From the NCBI GenBank assembly GCA_934317215.1, contig CAKREH010000011.1, positions 35,631 through 99,630 of the forward strand: a stretch of 64,000 bases of DNA, given 5' to 3'. This document shows, piece by piece, positions 8,597 to 16,692 of the stretch. Positions within the stretch are counted from its first letter, which is position 1. The number at the start of each line of letters is the position of its first letter. The notes beneath the pieces are model-generated. The model did not search any database. It was not told where the DNA came from and saw nothing but the letters and a program-made list of their open reading frames with translations. A program made the translations under genes and the position numbers. Source of the stretch: an uncultured Roseburia sp. GTDB taxonomy: Bacteria > Bacillota > Clostridia > Lachnospirales > Lachnospiraceae.

Positions 8597-8811
8597 TCAG
8601 GTTATCTTCTCCCTTATACCGTATTTGTTTTGCAGTCACCTGCATATTTGCCGGTATATCTCGCACCGGGAGTGTACGGGAGAGCATCCGCCGAACCTTC
8701 GATCACTCTCCTCCTCGTTAACCTGCCATTTTTAACACAGATAATTTCTGAACACATCACAATGTCTGTTCTAAAAAATACCTCTGCATTTTTCTGCAGG
8801 TGCATGGCGCT
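8597..8811 (-). ncRNA. glmS self-cleaving ribozyme / riboswitch
   Basis: Read on the minus strand, the 5' part contains TATAAGCGCC, matching the conserved cleavage site A|GCGCC; cleavage is predicted between 8811 and 8810. About 75 bases further come the hallmark core segments GTTAACGAGGAGGAG, ATCGAAGG, TTCGGCGGATG and CTCTCCCG, nearly identical to the Bacillus subtilis core (GACGAGG...ATCGAA...TTCGGCGGATGCCTCCCGG). A long stem follows (ATACCG with CGGTAT, enclosing GCAG-GTGA-CTGC), then a purine-rich GGGAGAAG. It sits about 110 bases upstream of glmS, exactly where expected. Glucosamine-6-phosphate acts as cofactor for self-cleavage in this class. The 3' boundary is approximate. Confidence 0.93.
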
Positions 8812-9006
8812 TATAGGAAAACAACAGACTGCATATTCCATGCAGCTATTGTCCTTCATTTATGTGTCCGGTATACGGGCGTAAAGACCGCGTATCTGAA
8901 CATAAAATATTTTTTATTTAATTTTCAAGGTTCAACATGCTTTACTATACTATGATATGAAAAAAAAGTCCAGTGTTTCCCATCAAAGATGGCATTCCGG
9001 CTGTTT
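8812..9006. other. glmS 5' region without a gene
   Basis: AT-rich stretch between the ribozyme and the next minus-strand stop codon. It should contain the glmS promoter; a TTGAAA followed by an A/T-rich block near 8900-8930 is the best but weak candidate. A small stem (CTGCAT / ATGCAG) lies near 8829-8845. No coding signal seen. Confidence 0.4.
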
Positions 9007-9651
9007 TTACGCATGCATCGATCTCCATACAGTCTTGCCATCCGGGATATACTGACAGAATGCTTCCACCATAATACTGCGGAACGGGCGGACCGCCTCT
9101 TCCAGCCCAAACGCTGCAGGATAATCTTTCGTCACAAGGTCAATATCCTGTGCAATCTTTTCTGCAACCGCTGCATCTTTGATTGGGACGATACCGAATA
9201 AAGTCGAGCAGTATGCCCTGCTTCCGGTACAGGATGCCAGATAGGTATAGGCAAAATTTTTCCACTCTTCCTCAAGTATATTTTTTCCACAAGTCTCTTC
9301 CACATCAGAATTTTTTTCCACATTTTTTATCTCATCTGTCCGGATACCGAGCTGCATAAGATATCCGCAGAGTTCTTTTTTCTGTCTTTTTTTCTGGAAA
9401 AAAGATACCCCGCCTGCGCCTTCTGCCTGGATCATCATCCACGCGTGTAAAAAACGATCTGCACGTTTTTCTGCCGGATGATCTCCAAAACGTTTTCTCA
9501 AAACCATAAGACGTTTTTCATCCAATACCGGATCTAACTTCTGTTCGATTGCAAGCTGCAAAACGCGTTCACGTTCATTAATGTCCTCAATCTCGTAATA
9601 ATGGGCGGGCCATTCCAAAAGATAGTCCACATTTTCGTTGTTCAAAAGCAT
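9007..9651 (-). CDS. uncharacterised protein at the end of the sugar-sensing cluster
   Basis: A 214-residue soluble protein that I do not recognise with confidence. It is helix-rich, charged, and without signal peptide or membrane segment. Visible features are an N-terminal VDYLLEWPAHYYEIEDINERE, a basic patch FFQKKRQKK near residue 95, and a C-terminal LASCTGSRAYCSTLFGI segment that looks like a small folded domain. It starts directly at the stop of the upstream binding-protein gene (no gap; CGGAG before ATG), so the two are almost certainly co-transcribed and coupled. Location suggests a role connected with sugar sensing or uptake, but sequence gives no function. Confidence 0.6.
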   Translation of the reverse strand: MLLNNENVDYLLEWPAHYYEIEDINERERVLQLAIEQKLDPVLDEKRLMVLRKRFGDHPAEKRADRFLHAWMMIQAEGAGGVSFFQKKRQKKELCGYLMQLGIRTDEIKNVEKNSDVEETCGKNILEEEWKNFAYTYLASCTGSRAYCSTLFGIVPIKDAAVAEKIAQDIDLVTKDYPAAFGLEEAVRPFRSIMVEAFCQYIPDGKTVWRSMHA

Positions 9652-10707
9652 TTACTCCGTATCTCCTTCCATGTACGAATCCACATCATCATATGTCACT
9701 CTCGCATAAGGCAGACGGATATATTTTCCGTCAATCAAATTCAGATCCGACAGTTCTCCCCCGGTAGATAACTCATATGCAAGATTTAACATTGCACTCG
9801 CCTGACCTTCCTTATCATTATAGACCGTTCCGATCATCTCTTTATTTTTGACCGCTTCTAACCCTGCATCGGTTCCATCAATTCCGATAACTGCCGGCCA
9901 TTCATCCTTTGTCAGGTCGGAAGCTTTGAGTGCATCAATCGCACCTAATGCCATGTCATCATTATTGGCAATGACCAGCTCAATGCTGTCACCAAACTGT
10001 GACATAAGCTGCGTCATTTTTGTCTGTGCCTGTGCACGGTTCCAGTTTGCGATCGCATATCCTAATTTTTCCACTTCCACTCCACTGTCGATCATCGTGC
10101 TGACCGAATATTCAGTGCGGACAATCGCATCCTGATGACCGGCTTCGCCCTCCAACACCACATACTGAAAAATCCCGTCTTCATTTTTATCCAGTGACAG
10201 ATCGGTCAGAAATGCTTCCGCTGCAAGCTCTCCCTGCATGATACCGGACTCAAACGCCTGCGCTCCGACATAATAAAGCCTTGTCCAGCGCTCTAAATCT
10301 TCCTCCACCAGTTCGCGGTTGAAAAAAATAACCGGAATATTATTTTTTTCTGCCAGATCAATGATTGCAGTCGGATCCGTCCGGTCCACCAGATTGACAC
10401 AGATCACATCGCACCCCTCCGTGACCATGTTTTCTACCTGGGTATTTTGTGTTGACTGGCTCGCAGATGCATTGAAAGTGTCAATATTGATCGCAACTCC
10501 CGTCTCTTCTTCCTTTTTTGTTGCATAATCATTAAAATCTTTCATCATTTCTGATACAAATGTATCATACTGATCGTAAACAGAGACTCCGATCTTAATG
10601 CTCTTTTTGGCATCTTCCCTGCCGCCGCAGCCGCCAAGTACCACACTCATGACTAAAATTCCACCAAAAACCACGGTTATTTTTTTACTTTTTTTCCATT
10701 TCTTCAA
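9652..10707 (-). CDS. galactose/sugar ABC transporter substrate-binding lipoprotein (MglB paralogue)
   Basis: A periplasmic-binding-protein family 1 (Peripla_BP_4) lipoprotein of 351 residues. A basic N-terminus and hydrophobic stretch end in the lipobox LGGC (Cys about 27). Mature motifs shared with the MglB protein at 18403-19554 include IGVSVYDQYDTFVSEM, NLVDRTDP, YVVLEGEAGHQDAIVRTEYSV, ANNDDMALGAIDAL and VIGIDGTDAGLEAV. It starts at TTG with GGGGG upstream. No permease is adjacent; instead it follows the two-component genes, so it may feed sugar to, or sense sugar for, the kinase rather than be the main transporter subunit. It is a second copy of the Mgl binding protein within 9 kb. Confidence 0.85.
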   Translation of the reverse strand: MKKWKKSKKITVVFGGILVMSVVLGGCGGREDAKKSIKIGVSVYDQYDTFVSEMMKDFNDYATKKEEETGVAINIDTFNASASQSTQNTQVENMVTEGCDVICVNLVDRTDPTAIIDLAEKNNIPVIFFNRELVEEDLERWTRLYYVGAQAFESGIMQGELAAEAFLTDLSLDKNEDGIFQYVVLEGEAGHQDAIVRTEYSVSTMIDSGVEVEKLGYAIANWNRAQAQTKMTQLMSQFGDSIELVIANNDDMALGAIDALKASDLTKDEWPAVIGIDGTDAGLEAVKNKEMIGTVYNDKEGQASAMLNLAYELSTGGELSDLNLIDGKYIRLPYARVTYDDVDSYMEGDTE

Positions 10708-10778
10708 GGCTTGTTCCCCCCATCAACATGTGCCGGACTTTTTCTGCCCTGCACATTTATATTTGCCCCATTTGTATA

Positions 10779-11759
10779 TCACTGCACGATTGGAAATAAA
10801 ATTTTCTGATTTTCCTCGTCATACAGATTATCTTTTGTGATCGTAAGAAACCCGACTTTTTCTGTTTTCGCCGAAGATAACGGCTCGCGCAGCTGCCCTG
10901 CGATCGCTGCCGCACTTAAATATCCGATATTGAACTCATTCGGTACGACCAACGCTCCTATCACACCCTTATCCAGATAATACACATTTTTTTCCGAGCA
11001 GCCAATTCCATAAAGTCCAAATTCTGTCTGTTCCTGTACCTGCAGATAATCAACAGCCTGTTCCGTCCTGTCATTATCTAACGATACCACGATATCAACC
11101 CTTTTTTTCTCAAGGCACCATTCAAATGTATTATTTACATTGTCTTCATCCGACAGATTCCATAAAATGGATGCCCCGGCAGACTCTATTTTGTCCATAA
11201 AACCTTTCAGGCACTGCTGCCCGGCAGTCTGTTTTAAGTTACCGGCAAGAATCCCAATGTCCGTATCTTCAAGCTTTTCCCCGTAATCCGCAATAACAGC
11301 CTCCGCAACTGCCTCCCCCATCTCATAGGACTGTGGCAGAATTGCTGCATACATCCCCTCTGCCTCAACATCCGTTTCCACCAGAATCATCTTATCTGAA
11401 CCGATTTCCACAGCAGCACCATCCTTATAATTCCTGCTGTCACACATTTCAACGATCACGCCTTTGGCCCCATTATCAATCTCCCTGTGAATGATCTGGT
11501 ACTCTTCCTCAATACTGGAAAATGCGCCTGTCGAAACCACATTTAAACGGATATGATAATCTTCCGCTCCTCGTTCAAGTCCTTCCCGAAAAGATGTAAA
11601 TCTGTCACTGCTGCTGTTTTCTACGATCACGGATACCGGATACCATTCCTCATCCTTGCTGCCATCAAGCATCCCATACGTCGCAAACGCAATAAATGCA
11701 ACGATCACTAAAATCACTGCCAATAAATAAATCAAATTATTTTTTCCGGTCCGCTTCAT
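10779..11759 (-). CDS. membrane-anchored periplasmic-binding-protein-like sugar sensor
   Basis: A 326-residue protein with one N-terminal membrane segment (about residues 7-28, no lipobox Cys) and an extracytoplasmic PBP1-type fold. Features are YPVSVIVENSSSDRFTSFREGLERGAEDY, then GIGCSEKNVYYLDKGVIGALVVPNEFNIGYLSA near the C-terminus, as in LacI/ribose-binding proteins. Its ATG lies inside the end of the YesM-type kinase gene (4-base overlap), so it is coupled to it. Such anchored binding proteins beside sensor kinases act in known systems as accessory ligand sensors, passing occupancy to the kinase; I infer that here. GGGAG supports the start. Confidence 0.75.
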   Translation of the reverse strand: MKRTGKNNLIYLLAVILVIVAFIAFATYGMLDGSKDEEWYPVSVIVENSSSDRFTSFREGLERGAEDYHIRLNVVSTGAFSSIEEEYQIIHREIDNGAKGVIVEMCDSRNYKDGAAVEIGSDKMILVETDVEAEGMYAAILPQSYEMGEAVAEAVIADYGEKLEDTDIGILAGNLKQTAGQQCLKGFMDKIESAGASILWNLSDEDNVNNTFEWCLEKKRVDIVVSLDNDRTEQAVDYLQVQEQTEFGLYGIGCSEKNVYYLDKGVIGALVVPNEFNIGYLSAAAIAGQLREPLSSAKTEKVGFLTITKDNLYDEENQKILFPIVQ

Positions 11760-13597
11760 AGTTGTTTTCTCCCTGACTCTAACCGTTCCTGCTCCTCCGG
11801 CGTATAGATGATATACGGCAAATGGATTCTGACTGTGGTTCCCTCATCCGGCTCGCTCTCTATCTCCAGACCATATTCCTCACCGAAACGCAGCCTGATC
11901 CGGTTATGTACATTCAAAAGTCCCACACCAGATCCACGTTTGTGCACACGGTTATTTTCCTTCAAAAGCTGTTCCACTTCATCTTCCGGTATTCCAAGTC
12001 CGTTATCCCTGACCTCAATATAGATATCATCTTCCCTGCGATATCCCCTGACATCAATCTCTCCGTCTCCATCCATACATTCCACGCCATAATAAATTGC
12101 ATTTTCAAGCAGCGGCTGCACCACCAGTTTTACCGTACAGCACTGCAGGATCTCCGGATCTATATCAAACCGTACCTCAAAAATATTTTTATAGCGTACT
12201 TTCTGGATATTCATATAGTTTCTGGCATGTTTCAGCTCATCTTCCACACTGATGACTGTTTTTCCCCTGCTTAAACTGATACGGAAAAGACTCGCTAACT
12301 GTGTGATCATAAACACGGCATCCTCATACCGTTCTCCCTCGATCATCCAGACGATCGAGTCAAGTGTATTATACAAAAAATGAGGGTTGATCTGCGACTG
12401 AAGCGCATCGAGTTCACTTTTTCTTTTTTCTTCCTGCTCGACCACAATATCCTGCATCAGCTGCCTGATCTGTTCCACCGTGGAACGGAGTGTACGCCCT
12501 AAATGTTCCACTTCCATAGAGCCGCCGATATAGATAGACGGGTTCATATTTCCGGTCTCCCACTCCTTGACCGAATTATTTAATTTTTTCAGCGGCATGG
12601 CAATACTTGCAGACACAAGCTGATTTAAAAGGATCACCGCAAGCATAGATACTGTCACTAGCATGATCACAAAATATTTTGTGCCTGTCATTCCCATATC
12701 AAAGGAACTCATTGGCACAACACTGACGATCTTCCATCCGGTATAACTGATCGTTTTTACCGTAACAAGGCGTTTTTCCCCCTGGAAAATCTCCTCCGTG
12801 CTTCCATCCTCGTACCCTGCTGCCTCGATATTATTCTCCTGATAAAGATCGGTATAGATCAGCTTCTGTCCCGGATGATAAATGATCTCACCCTTTCCGT
12901 CGATCAGGTAAACATACTCCGAAGAATTTCCAACATTCGCTTTTTTTAAGATCTGTTCAATACTGCTGTAGTTCATATCGACCAAAAGTACTCCCAGCGT
13001 CGATGTTCCGTTGCTTGTCAGCTCAACGGCACGGCTTAAGGATACGACCCAGTAATAACGGTAAGATGGATCGTCAAACAGATTCTGCACATGCGGTGTC
13101 GAAAAATGAAGGTTTTCCATCTGACCGACCGCATCGGTAAACCACTGCTGCTTCACAATATTTACCTGACTTTTTTCATTCGCAACAGGTACCGCTGCCA
13201 CAAGCTGTCCCTCTCCCGTATAACAGGCAATACTGATCAGGTTATCTTTATTCGCCTCATATAAGAGATTCATTTCTTCATCCATGGTATCACTGGCAAG
13301 ATCTTTATTCTTGATGACACTGTAATACATAGTATCAGAAATACGGCGCATGTTTCGGAGATAATCCTCAAGGTTGATGGCTGTCTGATTTAAAAGCTGC
13401 CCTGTACTCTCAATCGTCATTGCTTCTGCTCTGTTTGAAAACTGCCGGTAAAGTGTGACGCCAAGAAAGGCCATACTACATATGGACAGAATCGTAAACG
13501 AAATCGATATCGTCATCTGAATACTGTGCGGTTTTGTCATTTTCCTGATATATGCAGTTAATTCTCTTATTTTATCTTTGATATTTGAAAAACTCAT
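11756..13597 (-). CDS. YesM-type sensor histidine kinase
   Basis: A 613-residue two-component sensor of the LytS/YesM (His_kinase) class. TM1 lies at about 26-50, then an extracytoplasmic Cache-like sensor (about 55-300) and TM2 at about 307-330. A HAMP segment follows, with the phospho-acceptor His at about 406 in NPHFLYNTLDS. The HATPase_c domain shows QPLLENAIYYGV (N box), DNGLGIP and GSGVGLLNVHNRI. It overlaps the upstream response regulator gene and the downstream sensor gene by four bases each, so the three form a coupled unit. It is expected to respond to sugar, directly or via the adjacent binding proteins, and to phosphorylate the YesN-type regulator. Confidence 0.92.
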   Translation of the reverse strand: MSFSNIKDKIRELTAYIRKMTKPHSIQMTISISFTILSICSMAFLGVTLYRQFSNRAEAMTIESTGQLLNQTAINLEDYLRNMRRISDTMYYSVIKNKDLASDTMDEEMNLLYEANKDNLISIACYTGEGQLVAAVPVANEKSQVNIVKQQWFTDAVGQMENLHFSTPHVQNLFDDPSYRYYWVVSLSRAVELTSNGTSTLGVLLVDMNYSSIEQILKKANVGNSSEYVYLIDGKGEIIYHPGQKLIYTDLYQENNIEAAGYEDGSTEEIFQGEKRLVTVKTISYTGWKIVSVVPMSSFDMGMTGTKYFVIMLVTVSMLAVILLNQLVSASIAMPLKKLNNSVKEWETGNMNPSIYIGGSMEVEHLGRTLRSTVEQIRQLMQDIVVEQEEKRKSELDALQSQINPHFLYNTLDSIVWMIEGERYEDAVFMITQLASLFRISLSRGKTVISVEDELKHARNYMNIQKVRYKNIFEVRFDIDPEILQCCTVKLVVQPLLENAIYYGVECMDGDGEIDVRGYRREDDIYIEVRDNGLGIPEDEVEQLLKENNRVHKRGSGVGLLNVHNRIRLRFGEEYGLEIESEPDEGTTVRIHLPYIIYTPEEQERLESGRKQL

Positions 13598-15195
13598 TTT
13601 CTTTTTTCTGCTTTGTACTTTGAAGGTGACATTCCAAACTGTTTTTTAAATGCGTAACTGAAATAATTCGGATCAGAATAGCCCACTTTTTCTGCAATCA
13701 CATATGTTTTTTCATCCTGATTCAAAAGCAGATCAAGCGCCTGTTCCATCCGATACTCTGTCAGATAATTGATAAAAGTTTTTCCGGTCTCCTTTTTAAA
13801 CACGGTAGAAAAGTACGCCGTGCTGACCGAAAGATTTTTACATACACTCTCCACATTGAGTCCTGAATCTGCATAGTGTTCCCTGACATACTCGATCGCT
13901 TTTGTAACAAATGATTTCGTCGTGTCCTGTCTGCCATTCTGGATCATCTCCTGCATCTGACGTCCGGTCTTTAGCAGCCAGTTTTCCAGTGCCTCCGGCG
14001 ATTCCATCTGAAGGACTTCCCGGTAGATATCTCCCGTACCACTGAAAATTTCGTCCAGATTCAGCCCGTTTAATGTACCAAAACGGAAGATCTCCGCAAT
14101 AAATTCCGTGATAAATATCTGATATTTCTGCAGAGATGCTCCACGTCCGGAAAGCTGTGTCACGCTTTCTTTGACTGCTTCTTTCAGTGCCTGCTCATCC
14201 CCGGTCTTAATCTTTTTTAAAATATTCCCGATTGACTGCTCTTCCCACGGTTCCTCTGCACTGCCCTGCGGATCGATCTCCGCAATATTGATGGCTCTGG
14301 TATTTCCGTAAATCACGCGGTAGGAAACCGCATTGCGCGCCCCCTGATAGGAAGCCGGCAGCTCTGCGATCTCATCACAGACCGGACCGATTCCTGCCGT
14401 CACCTTCGCACCGCAGACACGTTTCGCCAGCTTGCAAAACCGATCCATTGCATTGGTATATGCCGTGATTTCTTCCGTTTCTTTTAACTGTGTGATCACA
14501 AGGATGTCTCCCAGATAAAAGAATGTGTTCGACCTCCACTTGTCCACAAACTGTTCCTCAGCAAGCTGTTTGACGGACATTCCAAGCAAAAACGGATCGA
14601 GTTCAAGCTGTGGATCCAGCGTGCTGATATGTAATATAGTTGCCACATAATATGGTCCGCTCCACGGTATCTGGTATTGTTTCAAATATTTTTCAATTTC
14701 AGATGCCGGAATTCTTCCCTCAATCAATGATGTATAAAAGTTTTCCTGCAATACCGGAAGACTCTCCATATAATAAGCGCGCAGTTTTTCGATATTACGT
14801 TTTTCATCAAGTTCTCTGTCAAGGTTTGTCCTGATCCGTTCAAACACTTCCCGCAGTTCATTGGAATTGATCGGCTTTAAGATATACTCCTCCGCCTCGA
14901 TCTTAATTGCCTCTTTTGCATATTCAAATTCATCAAATCCGGAAAAAATTATAATTTTTATTTTCTGATAAAGTTCTTTTAACTTCTTACTTAAGGTCAG
15001 TCCATCCATGTATGGCATTTTGATGTCTGTCATCACAACATCCGGCTGGATTTCCTCTGCCATCTCTAATGCTTCGACACCATTTCTGGCATATCCGGCG
15101 ATACGAAATCCCATCGCTTCCCAGTCAAGCTTTTTCATAATGACAGAATATACTTCTTCCTCATCATCCACCAATAATACCGAATATAAATTCAT
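13594..15195 (-). CDS. YesN-type response regulator (receiver + AraC HTH)
   Basis: A 533-residue transcription factor. The N-terminal receiver has the acidic pair at LLVDDEEEV and the phospho-acceptor Asp at about 57 (VVMTDIKMPYMDG). The middle about 300 residues form the helical linker typical of YesN proteins. The last about 100 residues are an AraC-type double helix-turn-helix (VESVCKNLSVSTAYFSTVFKKETG, then YVIAEKVGYSDPNYFSYAFKKQFGMSPSKY). It is cognate to the kinase just downstream and probably activates the mgl operon upstream. The start is supported by GGAGAATAG. A TGTGAAAA palindrome lies 22 bases before the start. Confidence 0.93.
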   Translation of the reverse strand: MNLYSVLLVDDEEEVYSVIMKKLDWEAMGFRIAGYARNGVEALEMAEEIQPDVVMTDIKMPYMDGLTLSKKLKELYQKIKIIIFSGFDEFEYAKEAIKIEAEEYILKPINSNELREVFERIRTNLDRELDEKRNIEKLRAYYMESLPVLQENFYTSLIEGRIPASEIEKYLKQYQIPWSGPYYVATILHISTLDPQLELDPFLLGMSVKQLAEEQFVDKWRSNTFFYLGDILVITQLKETEEITAYTNAMDRFCKLAKRVCGAKVTAGIGPVCDEIAELPASYQGARNAVSYRVIYGNTRAINIAEIDPQGSAEEPWEEQSIGNILKKIKTGDEQALKEAVKESVTQLSGRGASLQKYQIFITEFIAEIFRFGTLNGLNLDEIFSGTGDIYREVLQMESPEALENWLLKTGRQMQEMIQNGRQDTTKSFVTKAIEYVREHYADSGLNVESVCKNLSVSTAYFSTVFKKETGKTFINYLTEYRMEQALDLLLNQDEKTYVIAEKVGYSDPNYFSYAFKKQFGMSPSKYKAEKRK

Positions 15196-15217
15196 CGTGT
15201 TCTATTCTCCATTCCGA

Positions 15218-15240
15218 TGTGAAAAAATCATATTTTCACA
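15218..15240. repeat. TGTGAAAA / TTTTCACA palindrome, copy 1
   Basis: Eight-base arms separated by 7 bases, just upstream of the response regulator gene. Similar elements occur at 26972-26993 and 34965-34989, each in front of a minus-strand gene. Confidence 0.55.
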
Positions 15241-15250
15241 TTTTCTCCTG

Positions 15251-15562
15251 CTAGTCTCCATATTTTGCGTTCATATTATGCCATAAAATACCAAGGATCA
15301 CCGTACAAATAATGATCTCTGCCACTGCCACATAGGTGTTCCAGAATAATAAAAGCATCATGACAAGTGTTGCCACTGCAAAAAAGAACATCAGCTTTCC
15401 GGCACATTTTGCATAGTTTTCTTCGTCTTTTACCGGCGGTTTATTCTTTCCGCGAATGGCAGAAATATCTTTCATAAACCATAACCGCATTCCATAATAG
15501 ATCAAAATCACAAATAAAAGTAACGGAATCCCTGCTGTCTCTAAAATCTGATCTGTGCTCAT
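15251..15562 (-). CDS. small membrane protein, unrecognised
   Basis: A 103-residue protein with three hydrophobic segments: about 10-25 (IPLLLFVILIYYGM), 54-74 (LMFFFAVATLVMMLLLFW) and 77-94 (VAVAEIIICTVILGIL). A basic loop (RGKNKPPVK) joins the first two. I do not recognise a family. An upstream in-frame extension exists, but ATG at 15562 follows AAGGAGGATTAT and is clearly preferred. It lies between the mglC terminator and the two-component genes; its operon membership is uncertain, and a role in sugar sensing is only positional. Confidence 0.6.
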   Translation of the reverse strand: MSTDQILETAGIPLLLFVILIYYGMRLWFMKDISAIRGKNKPPVKDEENYAKCAGKLMFFFAVATLVMMLLLFWNTYVAVAEIIICTVILGILWHNMNAKYGD

Positions 15563-15612
15563 ATAATCCTCCTTGTTTTCCTCCCTGTTTTCCTCCATTT
15601 GTTTTACTAAGC

Positions 15613-15651
15613 AAAAATAACGGCTGGTCTGTAACACCCAGCCGTTATTTT
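15613..15651 (-). terminator. intrinsic terminator after mglC
   Basis: A perfect 14-bp stem (arms at 15614-15627 and 15638-15651, core ACGGCTGG / CCAGCCGT) is followed on the minus strand by TTTTTG, 31 bases after the mglC stop. It separates the transporter from the downstream sensor genes. Confidence 0.85.
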
Positions 15652-15682
15652 ACAGTCCGATATAAGAATTATACCGTATGTT

Positions 15683-16672
15683 TTATTTTCTTGCTATATA
15701 TTTTCTGATATCCAGAGAAATTGCTACGAAGATTACAACACCGATTGCAATGTACTGTGCGTTTGCATTCATTCCTAAGTACTGGAGAGCAACCTTCAAT
15801 AACTCGAATACTGCAACACCGATGATAGCGGATGAAACTTTACCACGACCACCTGTTACGGATACACCACCGATCGTACATGCTGCGATTGCTTCCATCT
15901 CGTAACCATATCCGGTCTGAACAGATGCACCACCTGCTTTTGCGCCGAGCATAAATCCTGCAAGACCATACATAGCTGCTGCTTTCATATAGATTAAGAT
16001 TAATGTCTTTTTCACCGGAACACCTGCAACTTCTGCCGCCTGTGGGTTTCCACCGATTGCATACATATATTTTCCATGACGGGTCATGTTGAAAATGAAC
16101 CATGTGATCGCTGCTACGATCACTGCAATCCAGATCAGGTAGTTGATTCCAAGGAATTTTTTGTTTGCAACATTGGTATAAGCCTCAACATATCCACCAA
16201 GAGGAGTTGCGTTTGTAACGATAAGTCCAATACCATAAACGATTTCCATCATTGCTAAGGTTGCAATGAAAGGCGGTACATTTAAGTATGCAATAAAGAT
16301 ACCGGTTACTGTACCAAATGCTGCACAGATGAGCATTGCTATGATTGCTACTAAAAATACGTTCATTGGTTTCATATCCGGGAAGAATTTACCGGAATAA
16401 TCCAGACGCTGTAACAACATACCGGAGATACATGCACCGAAACCGATCATACGTCCTGCGGAAAGGTCACATCCTGCGGTGATAACACATCCTGCAATAC
16501 CAAGTGCAATGACAAGTCGTGAACTCATATTCATAAGAATATTCATCAAGTTGTTGCTTGTGAAGAAGTTATTGGATGTCAAACCGGTATAAATTACCAG
16601 AATGAACATTACAATAATAACCCCGTTGTTGATCAAAAAATCTTTTACTTTCTGCTGTTTTGTCTTTCCCAT
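15683..16672 (-). CDS. mglC: galactose/methylgalactoside ABC transporter permease
   Basis: A 329-residue BPD_transp_2 family inner-membrane permease with about 8-10 hydrophobic segments. Family motifs are NNLMNILMNMSSRLVIALGIAGCVITAGCDLSAG near the N-terminus and AGFMLGAKAGGASVQTGYGYEMEAIAACTIGGVSVTGGRG in the second half. It pairs with the ATPase encoded 20 bases upstream and the binding protein at 18403, giving gene order mglB-mglA-mglC. Expected substrate is galactose, glucose or methyl-galactoside; the exact sugar is not proven by sequence. The start follows GGAGGAG. An intrinsic terminator follows. Confidence 0.92.
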   Translation of the reverse strand: MGKTKQQKVKDFLINNGVIIVMFILVIYTGLTSNNFFTSNNLMNILMNMSSRLVIALGIAGCVITAGCDLSAGRMIGFGACISGMLLQRLDYSGKFFPDMKPMNVFLVAIIAMLICAAFGTVTGIFIAYLNVPPFIATLAMMEIVYGIGLIVTNATPLGGYVEAYTNVANKKFLGINYLIWIAVIVAAITWFIFNMTRHGKYMYAIGGNPQAAEVAGVPVKKTLILIYMKAAAMYGLAGFMLGAKAGGASVQTGYGYEMEAIAACTIGGVSVTGGRGKVSSAIIGVAVFELLKVALQYLGMNANAQYIAIGVVIFVAISLDIRKYIARK

Positions 16673-16692
16673 TTTCGTCTCCTCCTATCGCA

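Noticed and set aside
8499..8859. Small open frames upstream of glmS
   Set aside because: They lie in the glmS ribozyme and leader and have no ribosome binding site or family.
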